DNA of 64,000 nt, from contig JAIOJX010000005.1 of assembly GCA_022376925.1 (NCBI GenBank), positions 156,751,501-156,815,500 of the forward strand, in the 5' to 3' direction. A program made the position numbers and the translations under genes. This DNA comes from Tragulus kanchil (taxonomy: Eukaryota; Chordata; Mammalia; Artiodactyla; Tragulidae). Position 1 is the first letter of the stretch, and every line of letters begins with the position of its first letter. The notes under the pieces are model-generated. The model had not been told where the DNA came from. It did no database searches and was given only the letters and a program-made list of their open reading frames with translations. Positions 1-13,989 of the stretch are shown here, in pieces.

Positions 1-57
1 CATTCGGGTTTCCCATAAGCGAGGACAAACTGGAATAAACGTTTTTGGTCAGTCCAA
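1..57. mobile_element. Mariner-type MITE fragment (left duplicate)
   Basis: Same sequence as the element at 1076-1153 but missing its first 20 bases at the window edge. One base differs from the other copy (ccataag against ccaaaag). Confidence 0.5.
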
Positions 58-614
58 GCATTTCCTTTATTTGATGTCTTCATAATCCATCCAGCTTTCA
101 CGCCGTCTTCTGCTGCAGAGGTTAAGAATCTCCCTTGGAATAGACTGTGCTTCTGTGGACATGGTTAAGTGTTAGTGAGAATGCGCTGGCATCAGGGGGT
201 CCAAAGACAGAGTTTCTCCAAAGGAGAGAGTAATGCAGTGCTTCCCACCTCTCTGGGCGTTTCTCGTCTGAAACAAGAACTCTGATGGCCCTATGATCAT
301 TTTCACTTCTACTGCTTTCTCAGTATCTTTGGAAAGATACTACAGGCCAAATCTGTCCTTTGAGCATGCACATTTAACTCTCATTTAATTTAGTAAGAAC
401 TTTTACATATATCCCAGGGTGAAATCTGGTCAGAGGAAAAGAGAAAAAATGTCACAGGCCAAATGTACCCCAGGAGTTCATTTCTGACTGTGGTATCTGC
501 TTCCCACTCTTTGGACTGTTTCTCTAAAGACCTAGTTTTTCTTTTTGAAATGACTGGTAACAATAACATGAGTAGTAATCACCATCAGAGAAGAGTACTT
601 CCATAAGTAATTTT

Positions 615-811
615 GCTGCTACTGCTCCTTCTGTTCAGTCACTGCAGCCCTCTGGACTATCGCCCACCTATCTCCTCTGTCCATGTAGTTCTCCAACAGG
701 AGTGAGTTGTCACGCCCTCCTCTGGGGGATCTTCCCAACCCAAGGATCGAACCTGTCTCTCCTGCATTGCAGGCAGATTCTTTACCACTGAGCCCTCAGA
801 GAAGCACACAG
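615..811 (-). mobile_element. Bov-tA SINE
   Basis: Read on the minus strand it shows the Bov-tA head (gctcagtggtaaagaatctg), the B-box-like ggttcgatcc region and the body ending in a degraded tail. Direct repeats gtaatttt at 607-614 and 812-819 fit a target-site duplication. Confidence 0.85.
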
Positions 812-819
812 GTAATTTT

Positions 820-1075
820 ACATTTCATAAAATCACAAGAGGATTAGAACTAATACTGTCAGTCAACTTTTGTTTAATAGATGAAAACCCCAATGCTCAG
901 TGCTGCCAAGTCATTTTCTGCAGACACAGTCAGGCAACCTATTAGCAACAGACATCAAACTCAAAAGCCACTTGTTTGGATTCCTGAACCAGCATTTTTT
1001 CCCCCATAACACTCCTACATCTCCCATCAACAAAGATGTGATAACTCACAGTTTCTCCTTTGAAATGAGAGTGTA
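820..1075. other. Unidentified sequence between Bov-tA and MITE
   Basis: AT-leaning sequence with no recognisable repeat and no codon structure. If duplication A is artefactual, this is the genuine left flank of the MITE. Confidence 0.4.
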
Positions 1076-1153
1076 TATTGGGTTGTCCACAAAGCCCATT
1101 CGGGTTTCCCAAAAGCGAGGACAAACTGGAATAAACGTTTTTGGTCAGTCCAA
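1076..1153 (+). mobile_element. Mariner-derived MITE (ruminant type)
   Basis: The left end tattgggttgtccacaaag and the right arm gtttttggtcagtcca are imperfect reverse complements, and cattcgggttt lies between them. This is the layout of the ruminant mariner MITE whose copies give the miR-2284/2285-like hairpins. Here the right arm is shortened, so a processed microRNA is unlikely. Recognition is from memory of the family's ends. Confidence 0.55.
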
Positions 1154-1680
1154 GCATTTCCTTTATTTGATGTCTTCATAATCCATCCAGCTTTCACGCC
1201 GTCTTCTGCTGCAGAGGTTAAGAATCTCCCTTGGAATAGACTGTGCTTCTGTGGACATGGTTAAGTGTTAGTGAGAATGCGCTGGCATCAGGGGGTCCAA
1301 AGACAGAGTTTCTCCAAAGGAGAGAGTAATGCAGTGCTTCCCACCTCTCTGGGCGTTTCTCGTCTGAAACAAGAACTCTGATGGCCCTATGATCATTTTC
1401 ACTTCTACTGCTTTCTCAGTATCTTTGGAAAGATACTACAGGCCAAATCTGTCCTTTGAGCATGCACATTTAACTCTCATTTAATTTAGTAAGAACTTTT
1501 ACATATATCCCAGGGTGAAATCTGGTCAGAGGAAAAGAGAACAAAAATGTCACAGGCCAAATGTACCCCCAGGAGTTCATTTCTGACTGTGGTATCTGCT
1601 TCCCACTCTTTGGACTGTTCTCTGGCCCCTGCTCTAAAAGAGACCTTAGTTTTTCTTTTTGAAATGACTGATAACAATAT

Positions 1681-3332
1681 AAAGTCATAATGCCTCTAGG
1701 TCTGTCTTCAATAATTTTGTGAGGTTCCATTTGCTCATTTATAAGACCTTTATCCTCCCACCCTCTTTCCACAGGTCTCTCCCTCCCAGCTGTTTCCTTG
1801 GTTCTGTTAAGCCAGCCCCTGGGGAAAGCAGTCCCTCCCAGCTCCTGTCACAGTTATCATCCCTCTCTGGTCTTCACATTTCCTGTTTGAGATTTTTTTT
1901 TTCATTCACGGGCTAATATTCTTCATTTTCTACCCTGGCAACAAGTAAGAAATAAGTAGTTCAGATTATTTTAGTGATAACATTAATTAGAAGAGGTCCC
2001 TGCAGACCTCAGTTTGAGCTGAGATAGCTCTCAAGTCCACTTTCATGACCATCCCTGACTTTTTAAACCCACAGATACATGCAGTGCACACCAATTTATG
2101 TGATTTGGGACAAAAGCAATTTGGAAAATCGTTAATAGCTTTCCTCAAAAAGAGAAAAAATATGAGCCTCAAAAAGGAAAAGAAATAAATCCCACAAAAG
2201 GAATCCAAATCATCAAAGGCAATTTAGAAAACAAAGACTTTATATGAAATTTTGAAAAGTGGAAAAGTACCTTAAACCTGTTTCTAAGACTGTCATCATT
2301 TTAATTCAGATGAAGATATGGAAAATAGCTGTATTTTCAAAAGCCTCAGATTTCATATATTGGCCCTGCATTTATAATCAATGTCAGGGAGCAATGTAGG
2401 GTTATCAGAGTCAGACACAAGAGAGCTTCTGTCAAGACTTTAAAAGGTCACATTAATTCAGTCAAACCATGAAGGTCTGGTAGCCAATGCTGCCTTTCCA
2501 GAAATTCAATCTTGTGATTCCTCCCAGAGTTAATGAGAGTAATAGGGACTGAATCACACAAACTAAACCCACAGGAGAGAGATTTATATCTAAATCACAA
2601 AATGTCAATCACCATGAATTTACAATATTGTTTATGTTTGCCAAGCAAGTTGGAATTCTAAGGTTCGGTTGGGGAATGGCTGGTCAGGTCAGTCTTTCTC
2701 TAGTAAGGCTGCACACGTGGTTGGACAGATATCTGCTTATTTGAAAGACTTATCAAGTGCCTACTCAGTGCTCGGAAGTCATAACTAAGTAAGATACAGT
2801 CCTGAACTCATAGAATCCACCACCTAGTACACAGGCAAAGGTAACGCAGTCAGCTTCAAATACATAGAAGAGGGGCCTAACCCAGCCTCGGATAGTCAAG
2901 GAAGGCTTTTGGGAGAAGGGGGCATTTCTTATGGGTCCTGATGGATGAATAGGTGTTGTTCATCAGGCACAAGTGTGACTGGGCAGAAGGGTCTAGTCCC
3001 AGGCTGAGGGAGCAGCATGGGCAGAGATGACAGGCCAGACTATATAAGCCGATCATTGAGAGTGGAATCAGAGCAGGGCAGTCAGAAGGGAGATGTCCAC
3101 ACTGGCGTCATGAAACCAGGATAGTGGGGGTGGTCCTCCACTCTCACTCTGTCTGCCGAGTAAACACAGCGTCGGGATTGGCTGACTTGAAGCATTGCCT
3201 CCCCTAGATGATGCCCATTCTCTGACAAGCTTTTCCTCAGGGCCCATCCTTCCCCAGACCATTGGTGTTGACTCATTGGTGGGTCAGGAAGGTAACTTAG
3301 TGGCTCATGATATGAGTATTTGAAAAGTTAAA
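1681..3332. other. Single-copy or anciently repetitive sequence, no gene seen
   Basis: No open frame longer than about 100 codons and no recognisable exon. Around 2740-3060 there are phrases typical of very old dispersed mammalian repeats (for example cttatcaagtgcctactcagtgct). I cannot assign a family. Confidence 0.4.
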
Positions 3333-3342
3333 TAGAACAGAG

Positions 3343-3347
<5 letters not shown>

Positions 3348-3377
<30 letters not shown>
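3348..3377. repeat. (GT)n microsatellite in the Bov-tA tail
   Basis: Fifteen GT units directly follow the left target-site duplication at 3333-3347. They replace the usual A-rich 3' tail of the antisense Bov-tA, as is common for this SINE family. Confidence 0.85.
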
Positions 3378-3379
<2 letters not shown>

Positions 3380-3469
3380 GTTACTTAGTCGTGTCCAACT
3401 CTTTGTGACCTAGGAACTGTAGCCAGCCAGGCTCCACTATCCTTGGAATTCTCCAGGCAAGAATATTGG

Positions 3470-4634
<1,165 letters not shown>

Positions 4635-4768
4635 AAGAATACTGGAATGGGTTGCCATTCCCTTTTGGGGGGGATTTTCCTGACCCAGGAATAGAATCCA
4701 GGTCTCCTGCACTGCAGGCAGATTCTTTAACATCTGAGCCATGCAGGAAGCCCTAGAACAGAGACTCT

Positions 4769-5718
4769 TAGTGTGTGTTACACACTCAGTGTACACACTC
4801 AGTATGTTACACACTGTCCATCCATGCAGAACTGATCACTCCTTGCCCTGCCTACTAGCCCTCTTGTGTGTATTGCCTTTATGACCCTGTATCATGTTAT
4901 GCCTTTCATTTTCATCCAACTATAATTCTGAGTTGGTGAATGATGTATTATTCCTCACCGCGAGGCTCCCCTACACTGCCTGCTACAAAAGGTAGCAGCT
5001 GCTCGACCGGTATCTGTGGATCTAATTATTTACGAAGCATCTGCTATAGGACAGACCCTGTAAACAAAACAAATGTGTTGAAGTGTGGCTCCGCCAACCT
5101 AACAGCAGAGATGAAGCAAGAATGCACAAATGCGTGTGGAGTGTGGAGCACAAAAGCCCAGAGTACATATTAGCAGCAGTGAGTCCCCCAAGGTCACTCT
5201 TGAAAGTGTTCCCATAGCTCCGAGCCCTCGTCTTCATCATTGGTTGTCACACTGTACCCAAATCACCTGTTCACATGGGTGAAGGCCTTTCCACACAGTG
5301 GACTGAAGAGCATGAAATGTGACTGCTTCATTTTTTTTTAGTCCCTGGGTTCCTGGCCCTCAGTCAGAATTCAGTAAATATTTCTGGAATGAATTGAGCG
5401 GCTAGTCACCGAGAAATGTCACTCTTAGATACTTTGCCTTCCATTGGAGACTGTCCCATTTCATTTATTGCTCCTGAAATGCAGGTAGGGTTTTTTCCAT
5501 TTCCCTTTTCTCTCAGGACTAATATCCTGAATATTACAGTAATAGTCCTGGAGTTTTCCCTTTCAATCCTGGATAAAGGCCTGGAAGAACAGCAAAACAT
5601 TTAAGGACCCATGCCCTCTGTGTTAGGGTCAAGCCTGAGATCTCTTTTGGATGCTCAAAATGCACTGGTTTAAAACCTGTTCTGTATCAGTGAATTTCAG
5701 ATTGTTATTGTGAGTGAT
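4769..5718. other. Unidentified sequence (left copy of duplication B)
   Basis: No gene or named repeat recognised. A short stretch near 5370-5395 (attcagtaaatatttctggaatgaattga) resembles the end of an L2 LINE. Open frames here are short and recur only because the block is duplicated. Confidence 0.4.
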
Positions 5719-5796
5719 AGGATAATTAGAAGGATGAACTAAGATATACTACCATGATTATTTATAATCTGGTCAGTTAATAAACAGTTAAAACAA

Positions 5797-5915
5797 AGAA
5801 TACTGGAATGGGTTGCCATTCCCTTTTGGGGGGGATTTTCCTGACCCAGGAATAGAATCCAGGTCTCCTGCACTGCAGGCAGATTCTTTAACATCTGAGC
5901 CATGCAGGAAGCCCT
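5797..5915 (-). mobile_element. Bov-tA 5' part (duplicate of 4636-4753)
   Basis: Second copy, created by duplication B, of the antisense Bov-tA head next to the RPL7 3' end. It is not an independent insertion. Confidence 0.8.
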
Positions 5916-6420
5916 AGAACAGAGACTCTTAGTGTGTGTTACACACTCAGTGTACACACTCAGTATGTTACACACTGTCCATCCATGCAGAACTGATCAC
6001 TCCTTGCCCTGCCTACTAGCCCTCTTGTGTGTATTGCCTTTATGACCCTGTATCATGTTATGCCTTTCATTTTCATCCAACTATAATTCTGAGTTGGTGA
6101 ATGATGTATTATTCCTCACCGCGAGGCTCCCCTACACTGCCTGCTACAAAAGGTAGCAGCTGCTCGACCGGTATCTGTGGATCTAATTATTTACGAAGCA
6201 TCTGCTATAGGACAGACCCTGTAAACAAAACAAATGTGTTGAAGTGTGGCTCCGCCAACCTAACAGCAGAGATGAAGCAAGAATGCACAAATGCGTGTGG
6301 AGTGTGGAGCACAAAAGCCCAGAGTACATATTAGCAGCAGTGAGTCCCCCAAGGTCACTCTTGAAAGTGTTCCCATAGCTCCGAGCCCTCGTCTTCATCA
6401 TTGGTTGTCACACTGTACCC

Positions 6421-8625
6421 AAATCACCTGTTCACATGGGTGAAGGCCTTTCCACACAGTGGACTGAAGAGCATGAAATGTGACTGCTTCATTTTTTTTT
6501 AGTCCCTGGGTTCCTGGCCCTCAGTCAGAATTCAGTAAATATTTCTGGAATGAATTGAGCGGCTAGTCACCGAGAAATGTCACTCTTAGATACTTTGCCT
6601 TCCATTGGAGACTGTCCCATTTCATTTATTGCTCCTGAAATGCAGGTAGGGTTTTTTCCATTTCCCTTTTCTCTCAGGACTAATATCCTGAATATTACAG
6701 TAATAGTCCTGGAGTTTTCCCTTTCAATCCTGGATAAAGGCCTGGAAGAACAGCAAAACATTTAAGGACCCATGCCCTCTGTGTTAGGGTCAAGCCTGAG
6801 ATCTCTTTTGGATGCTCAAAATGCACTGGTTTAAAACCTGTTCTGTATCAGTGAATTTCAGATTGTTATTGTGAGTGAAAGACTGCCTTTTAAGACATGG
6901 TCAGAAAATCCTGGCACATCAGACGAAGATACACCCCTGTGTGATGACTCATGATGTGATGTGGCAGGTGGGAAATCTTAAAAGATCACTATTTCCTCAT
7001 AAACCCAGCTGCAGATATCAGATGTGGAGTGGGATTATGTTGGGTTGTATGTGAATGGAGGAAGGAGCTTCAGGAAAACAGCAATTGTGGAAGGAAAGGG
7101 ATCCGAGTGCCAACAAGAAAGCTTTGCAAATGGGATCGATTCTGGGTTATCCGCTGTTTGTGCAGTGAATATTCTCCTACTCGCTTCTCCTAGAGACCAC
7201 CAAATTCCATCTACTTGGTTTCTCTAGTTCCCCACTTTAACCCCTGAAGTGTAGGCAGAGAACCAGAAAGAAAGGAGGAAGTCTCGAATCTGTTGACTAT
7301 TTTATGAGGAACTCATAATTTTGTTTTTGTGTGTGTGTGGAGAGTAGAGAGAAGGGAAGGAAGAATAAAACTATTAGCTACAATACAAGTTTTGGATAAT
7401 TAGTTATTTGACTATCCTTACTTTTCTTCTTTTCTAAAAACAAAGCAAACTGAAACAAAAACAAACCTTACAAGGTAATGGGAAGCCATAGGTTCCATTT
7501 CTGCCTTGGTAAGACCTTGAGCAAATCACCTGTTCACATGGGTGAAGGCCTTTCCACACAGTGGACTGAAGAGCATGAAATGTGACTGCTTCATTTTTTA
7601 GTCCCTGGGTTCCTGGCCCTCAGTCAGAATTCAGTAAATATTTCTGGAATGAATTGAGCGGCTAGTCACCGAGAAATGTCACTCTTAGATACTTTGCCTT
7701 CCATTGGAGACTGTCCCATTTCATTTATTGCTCCTGAAATGCAGGTAGGGTTTTTCCTTTTCCCCTTTTCTCTCAGGACTAATATCCTGAATATTACAGT
7801 AATAGTCCTGGAGTTTTCCCTTTCAATCCTGGATAAAGGCCTGGAAGAACAGCAAAACATTTAAGGACCCATGCCCTCTGTGTTAGGGTCAAGCCTGAGA
7901 TCTCTTTTGGATGCTCAAAATGCACTGGTTTAAAACCTGTTCTGTATCAGTGAATTTCAGATTGTTATTGTGAGTGAAAGACTGCCTTTTAAGACATGGT
8001 CAGAAAATCCTGGCACATCAGACGAAGATACACCCCTGTGTGATGACTCATGATGTGATGTGGCAGGTGGGAAATCTTAAAAGATCACTATTTCCTCATA
8101 AACCCAGCTGCAGATATCAGATGTGGAGTGGGATTATGTTGGGTTGTATGTGAATGGAGGAAGGAGCTTCAGGAAAACAGCAATTGTGGAAGGAAAGGGA
8201 TCCGAGTGCCAACAAGAAAGCTTTGCAAATGGGATCGATTCTGGGTTATCCGCTGTTTGTGCAGTGAATATTCTCCTACTCGCTTCTCCTAGAGACCACC
8301 AAATTCCATCTACTTGGTTTCTCTAGTTCCCCACTTTAACCCCTGAAGTGTAGGCAGAGAACCAGAAAGAAAGGAGGAAGTCTCGAATCTGTTGACTATT
8401 TTATGAGGAACTCATAATTTTGTTTTTGTGTGTGTGTGGAGAGTAGAGAGAAGGGAAGGAAGAATAAAACTATTAGCTACAATACAAGTTTTGGATAATT
8501 AGTTATTTGACTATCCTTACTTTTCTTCTTTTTCTAAAAACAAAGCAAACTGAAACAAAAACAAACCTTACAAGGTAATGGGGAAGCCATAGGTTCCATT
8601 TCTGCCTTGGTAAGACCTTGAGCAA
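6421..8625. repeat. Tandem duplication C, period about 1100 bp, overlapping B
   Basis: Left copy 6421-7523, right copy 7524-8625. Because it overlaps duplication B, the stretch 5260-5718 exists three times (also 6421-6879 and 7524-7978). The right copy has small indels (tttttccttttcccc against ttttttccatttccc). It ends where MIR sequence continues in the genuine flank. Confidence 0.95.
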
Positions 8626-8690
8626 GCCACTTCCCTCCTCTGGGGCTCAGTTTCGCTGCCTGTGACACAGGAGCAAGGATGACAGATGCA
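8596..8690 (+). mobile_element. MIR SINE fragment
   Basis: Contains the MIR core pattern taagaccttgagcaagccac followed by ctcagttt and an oligo-purine region, in the usual order. The duplicated left copy stops at about 7523 after gagcaa. Confidence 0.7.
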
Positions 8691-9622
8691 CACACGGTGC
8701 GCCCTCCCACTCTGAGCCCAGGGCAGTCGCGTGAAGTGGATGAGGGTGCTCTCGCCAGTGAACTGGGCTTCGAAATCCTTCCTGAAGGGACTCCTGGGGC
8801 CATTCGCGGTTGATGAGAAGGAGTCAGCACTCAGGATGCAGTCTGCTGGCTATTCTTAACTCTGACTCTGAAATTCCGTCACTCAGACCATAGGTTCATT
8901 ATCAGTGAGACCTTGGGTCCTCACTATAGGAGGATCTTGTTGATGAATGTCAGATATCAACTGACTTCCTCAAGGGATCCTATGCCTGGGGGTGTGGCAG
9001 AGGTCATGCTGACACTAGTCATCTAAATGTTACTGGCTCTTGCCACCATTCATGCCCATCCCCAGCATCCTGCAGAATTCCCAAACCACCCAGGGGTTTC
9101 TGACAGCCCCTGTGAGGATCTTACATCATTCAAGAACTGGTATTTCTCATAATTCCACAGCAGTCCCCTCCCTCACATCCATAGCTTGAGAAGTCACTTG
9201 TCCCAGGCTCACCAGGCCACCTGGCTCAGACTCTGGCTCCGGGTGCTTCTCCAGCTGCCGCACTCAAAGCCTGTGGAAGCCGCCTTGCATTCTCTCCATC
9301 TCTCACTATCCCAGAGCCACGCTGGCTGAGATGTTCCCTCAACAGACTTGGAGTCTGGCTGTGCGGTTCCTAGCATCTCTCATGGAAACGGGACCTTTGT
9401 CTTGCCCTGCAGCATTTGATTCCATCACGCTCAGACAAGGGCTAATGGGACTGAGAACAGACACGGAATCCTCTACTTGTCTACCTCAAATGTCCTCCCG
9501 CTTCTTCCCTCATCTGGTGGTGAGAGTGGCGATGGGGTATGGGAGTTATTCCACCTGCAGCCACCCTCCAGTTTACCAGGTACAGCCAGTAATGCTTGAA
9601 TTTCTGTTTTATCCCAAGGTAG
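8691..9622. other. Unidentified single-copy sequence
   Basis: Moderately GC-rich, with no splice-flanked coding pattern I can support. An open frame beginning at 9331 runs into the Bov-tA at 9634 and is judged spurious. Confidence 0.4.
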
Positions 9623-9633
9623 GATGCCTATTG

Positions 9634-9861
9634 GGCTTCTCCAGTGGCTCAGCAGTAAAGAATCTGCCTGCAATGCTGAAGAGGCAGCAGGACCTGCAGG
9701 TTCAGTCCCTAGGTCAGGAAAATCCCCCTGGAGAAGGAAATGGCTACCCACTCCAGTATTCTCATCTGGGAAATCCCATGGACAGAGGCGCCTGGCCAGC
9801 TACAGTCCAAGGGGTTGAAAAGAGTTGGACGCAGCTTAGCAACTAGACAACAACAGCAACA
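9634..9861 (+). mobile_element. Bov-tA SINE, full length
   Basis: Complete Bov-tA from ggcttctccagtggctcag to the tail gacgcagcttagcaactaga, then a CAA-rich end. Target-site duplications are gatgcctattg (9623-9633) and gatgcttattg (9862-9872). Confidence 0.9.
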
Positions 9862-9872
9862 GATGCTTATTG

Positions 9873-10940
9873 AGGGAGTAACAGTTAACAAGAATCAGAA
9901 CAGAATTTGGCTCAGGGTCCCTAAAACCCCATTTAAAGTACAAAGTAGGAGATGAGTTGGAGTCTAGCCAATCCTACAACTGTGACTGGACAACCAGAAA
10001 TCTGTAGATGTGTGTGGTCATGTTGACTCTCAGGTGTCCCAGTGGTGTGTGTGTCTGTCTGTCTGTCTGTGTGTTTAGGTGCCGTTGGCTTTATCTTTAA
10101 AGACCTAACAGTCTCACACAGAATCAAAGCTAAGCCTGGAGCACTGATGGTAAGTATCTCAGAGGTCACATAAGGAATAGATCAGTGTGGGCTCAAAGCA
10201 CAGTCTTGAGGAAAGGGAGTGGCCTTGGGATACCGTGAGGCTCAGGATAAACAGAAGGCAAAGTGGACGGCATCCCCAGGGACAGAGGAAATAGCCTAAG
10301 CAAAAGCACAGGGATAAAAATGTCGAAGAACAATGCTGAACCCAGCCTGATAGGAGCACGCAGTGCTCGTCAGGGGTCTCAGTAGTGGACAAGAGACTGC
10401 ATCAGTCGGATGGAGTGAGTTTGGGAGAGAGACCTAAACATCAAACAGAGATGTTTGTGTTTGACACAAATACCATAAGGAAACACTTCTGACAACCTGT
10501 CTAAAGGAGTATTTGGGAAAATTAATCTGGCAAGGGTTTGCAAGAGAAATTAGAGAGGGAGAAACCATCTGAGAGGTTAGTTTAAAAGATTGGTATGTGA
10601 TTCACCCTTCAAGGAGTTTTAAATTTAATAAGAAAATCCAGTATGTACACATTATTGGAACATGTGTCTTCCTTAAAAAAAAAAAATCATAAGGTAGACC
10701 TATTTTATTTTTTGAAGAGGTAATAACAATCATGTGACTCTTGAATACAAACAATGCAGAGGTGTACAGCGAAGGGTTTCCTTCCACCTCTGGCCCCACC
10801 TGTGCCATTCATCAGGCACAGCGTGTCCCTGCAACCGCAGCACTGCCACCACTCTCAGCCACCTTCAGGATTTCTGTGTGTATTCTAGAGCTGCTTTGTG
10901 CAAACTCAAGCACATATTAACGAACATCATCTCCCTTCTT
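9873..10940. other. Unidentified sequence with a short (TCTG)n tract
   Basis: Contains a TG/TCTG simple repeat at about 10044-10074. The stretch 10190-10450 has the purine-rich character of an old dispersed repeat (antisense-like cagtgctcgtcaggggtctc). No exon or RNA gene recognised. Confidence 0.4.
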
Positions 10941-10949
10941 TCTTACAAA

Positions 10950-11480
10950 TAAACAAAGATAACCTGTGTCACAAGATTTTGCTTTTTCTCACTTGATAAT
11001 AGATCTTGAAGATTTTTCCACACCGTTCTTCCTGTCAGCTACATGGTAGTGCATTATATGTAGAACCAGAACCTTACTGATGGATGTGGGTGTTTTTTAA
11101 CTATCACTCACTGTTATAGATGATGCTGCAAAAAATAATTCGCCTTTATATCATTTTGCATGTTCACATGTGTATCCATAGAATAACATTTCTGAACATG
11201 GACTCCCTGCATCAAAGTCTATGTATATTTATAGCTTTTATAGAGATTGAAGCATTATTTCTCTTTGGGGAGCAGGACCACTTTGCATTCTTGCCAGCAG
11301 TGTCTGGGATTGCCTGCTTCCCCACAGCCTTGCCAACACACCGGGTGACCACTCTGGGGGCTTCTCTAGTCTCTTGGGTAAAATCTCTGTGCAGCTCTCA
11401 TTTGCCCTTCTCTTATTATCCATGAGGTTGAGCGTCTTTTCATATGTTCATGGGCCTTGTGGTTTGTAAGTGCCTTCTTC
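10950..11480 (-). mobile_element. Old L1 3' end, antisense
   Basis: Series of phrases typical of mammalian L1M 3' regions read in reverse: cttgaagatttttccacacc, gatgctgcaaaaaataattc, cattcttgccagcagtgtctg, attatccatgaggttgagcg. Mutated and non-coding. Confidence 0.7.
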
Positions 11481-13376
11481 GGGGACTGACTGGATCATTC
11501 CTCTATGCCTCCCAGAGCTTTCTCCCGTGCTTTGCTACAAAGCAGGTTTTCAGTAAAATTTGTAAATCCAATAAATGTTTGTATGAATGAGTAGATAGAT
11601 GATTGCATATGTGCTTGGACTGTTGGAGCTGTAAATCTTCAATTAGATCTGATTCTCCCCTCAAGCAGCATAAGATGTGATATGCTCACAGAGCAAATTT
11701 AAAGCAACATGTGTATGTTCAGATATTACATGCAGTACTCTAAGAGCAAATAACTACTTGCCTTAGGCTGAAAAGTGGAGGCTCTTATGTGAAATACCTT
11801 GTTCATCATCCCCAGAAAGGTGAGGGACTGGAGGGAGAAGGAATACGACAGCTCTTTTCCATGGGTTCTGATTCATTTTAAAGAGTATTTTGGAGCTGCT
11901 TTCATTAAGTGGATTCCATAGAACTAACTAGTACATCGGGAAAGACAAAGTAAGGCTCCTTCCAGCTTCATTTTTTCTTCAAAATCCACCCCAAACTCAG
12001 CTCCTGTGGCCATGAAGACTGTCCTTAGCTGGTGTTTCAAGCTGGTTTTCTTTGTTTCTCTGTTGTTTCTATGCGTTCCCCCATCAGAATGCCATAAGCC
12101 ACAGGAAAAGCACATTTTGATTGTTTGTCTGTTAGTTTTTATGCCTTTCATGAAATTCCATTCTCCAACATTGCATTTGCCTGCTGTTTGTTTTATGCTG
12201 TCTTCAGTACATGGTAGTGCATTATATGTAGAACCAGAACCTTACTGATGGATGTGGGTGTTTTTTAACTATCACTCACTGTTATAGATGATGCTGCAAA
12301 AAATAATTCGCCTTTATATCATTTTGCATGTTCACATGTGTATCCATAGAATAACATTTCTGAACATGGACTCCCTGCATCAAAGTCTATGTATATTTAT
12401 AGCTTTTATAGAGATTGAAGCATTATTTCTCTTTGGGGAGCAGGACCACTTTGCATTCTTGCCAGCAGTGTCTGGGATTGCCTGCTTCCCCACAGCCTTG
12501 CCAACACACCGGGTGACCACTCTGGGGGCTTCTCTAGTCTCTTGGGTAAAATCTCTGTGCAGCTCTCATTTGCCCTTCTCTTATTATCCATGAGGTTGAG
12601 CGTCTTTTCATATGTTCATGGGCCTTGTGGTTTGTAAGTGCCTTCTTCGGGGACTGACTGGATCATTCCTCTATGCCTCCCAGAGCTTTCTCCCGTGCTT
12701 TGCTACAAAGCAGGTTTTCAGTAAAATTTGTAAATCCAATAAATGTTTGTATGAATGAGTAGATAGATGATTGCATATGTGCTTGGACTGTTGGAGCTGT
12801 AAATCTTCAATTAGATCTGATTCTCCCCTCAAGCAGCATAAGATGTGATATGCTCACAGAGCAAATTTAAAGCAACATGTGTATGTTCAGATATTACATG
12901 CAGTACTCTAAGAGCAAATAACTACTTGCCTTAGGCTGAAAAGTGGAGGCTCTTATGTGAAATACCTTGTTCATCATCCCCAGAAAGGTGAGGGACTGGA
13001 GGGAGAAGGAATACGACAGCTCTTTTCCATGGGTTCTGATTCATTTTAAAGAGTATTTTGGAGCTGCTTTCATTAAGTGGATTCCATAGAACTAACTAGT
13101 ACATCGGGAAAGACAAAGTAAGGCTCCTTCCAGCTTCATTTTTTCTTCAAAATCCACCCCAAACTCAGCTCCTGTGGCCATGAAGACTGTCCTTAGCTGG
13201 TGTTTCAAGCTGGTTTTCTTTGTTTCTCTGTTGTTTCTATGCGTTCCCCCATCAGAATGCCATAAGCCACAGGAAAAGCACATTTTGATTGTTTGTCTGT
13301 TAGTTTTTATGCCTTTCATGAAATTCCATTCTCCAACATTGCATTTGCCTGCTGTTTGTTTTATGCTGTCTTCAGT
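11041..13376. repeat. Tandem duplication D, period 1168 bp
   Basis: Left copy 11041-12208, right copy 12209-13376, essentially identical throughout. It starts inside the antisense L1 and ends in unrelated sequence, so the L1 fragment recurs at 12209-12650. Confidence 0.97.
12209..12650 (-). mobile_element. Old L1 3' end, antisense (duplicate)
   Basis: Right-hand copy of the L1 fragment at 11041-11480, generated by duplication D. Confidence 0.65.
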
Positions 13377-13810
13377 CCAAGAGAAGCCACGCTAGGCAGA
13401 GAGGGAGCAATTATCGGCAAGACCTTGGCATAACTTTCCACAGTGCGCCATTACCTGAAATGACTTTCCAACAGCTGTGCTGAAAGGAAAGCCTTCCCCC
13501 CGAAAGAAACATAAATCCTTCCACCTGCTCATGAAGGCCTGTCTTCCTCCTCAGAGAATGACAGTTGCCTCCACAGTTATAGGGAGCTCTCTTAAAGCAG
13601 AGCCCAGCCCAGAATACAAGATAATGTCAAGCCAGGGACTGGATCAGGGGTGACAGCCATACTAAGGATCAGTGAGACAGAAGGGGAACAGGAAAAGAAT
13701 GAGAAGGCAGACTTGAAATTTAGGTAAAGGCCCCAATTCCAGACCCTCTATAACTGAAAATAATCTGAAAAAACATTGCCAAGAACCTAGGAAAATAATG
13801 TGAATGGAAC
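13377..13810. other. Unidentified single-copy sequence
   Basis: No repeat family or coding pattern recognised. Confidence 0.4.
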
Positions 13811-13986
13811 TGTGCTTGATGTTTTAAGTAGTGCCATTGGTGTAAGTTTGATCCCTGGGTTGGAAGATCCCCTGGAGCAATCCCACTCCAGTATTCTTGG
13901 CTGGAAAACTCCATAGACAGAGGAACTCAGTGGGCTATAGTCCATGGGGTCACAAAGAGTCAGACATGACTGAGCACACTTAGCAG
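13811..13986 (+). mobile_element. Bov-tA SINE, diverged
   Basis: Contains gatccctgggttggaagatc, cactccagtattcttggctg and gacatgactgagcaca in Bov-tA order. The head is degraded. Confidence 0.8.
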
Positions 13987-13989
13987 AGC

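Larger units (their letters stand above)
1..1680. repeat. Tandem duplication A, period about 1096 bp (left copy cut by window start)
   Basis: Positions 1-570 match 1097-1680 at an offset of 1096. The left copy therefore begins upstream of the window and the right copy starts near 571. The copies differ by small indels, and the last 40 bp of the left copy lacks about 14 bp present at 1619-1640. Probably an assembly artefact, like the other 17 blocks. Confidence 0.85.

Noticed and set aside
9331..9846. 171-codon open frame
   Set aside because: Its second half is Bov-tA sequence and the first half has no homology I recognise.
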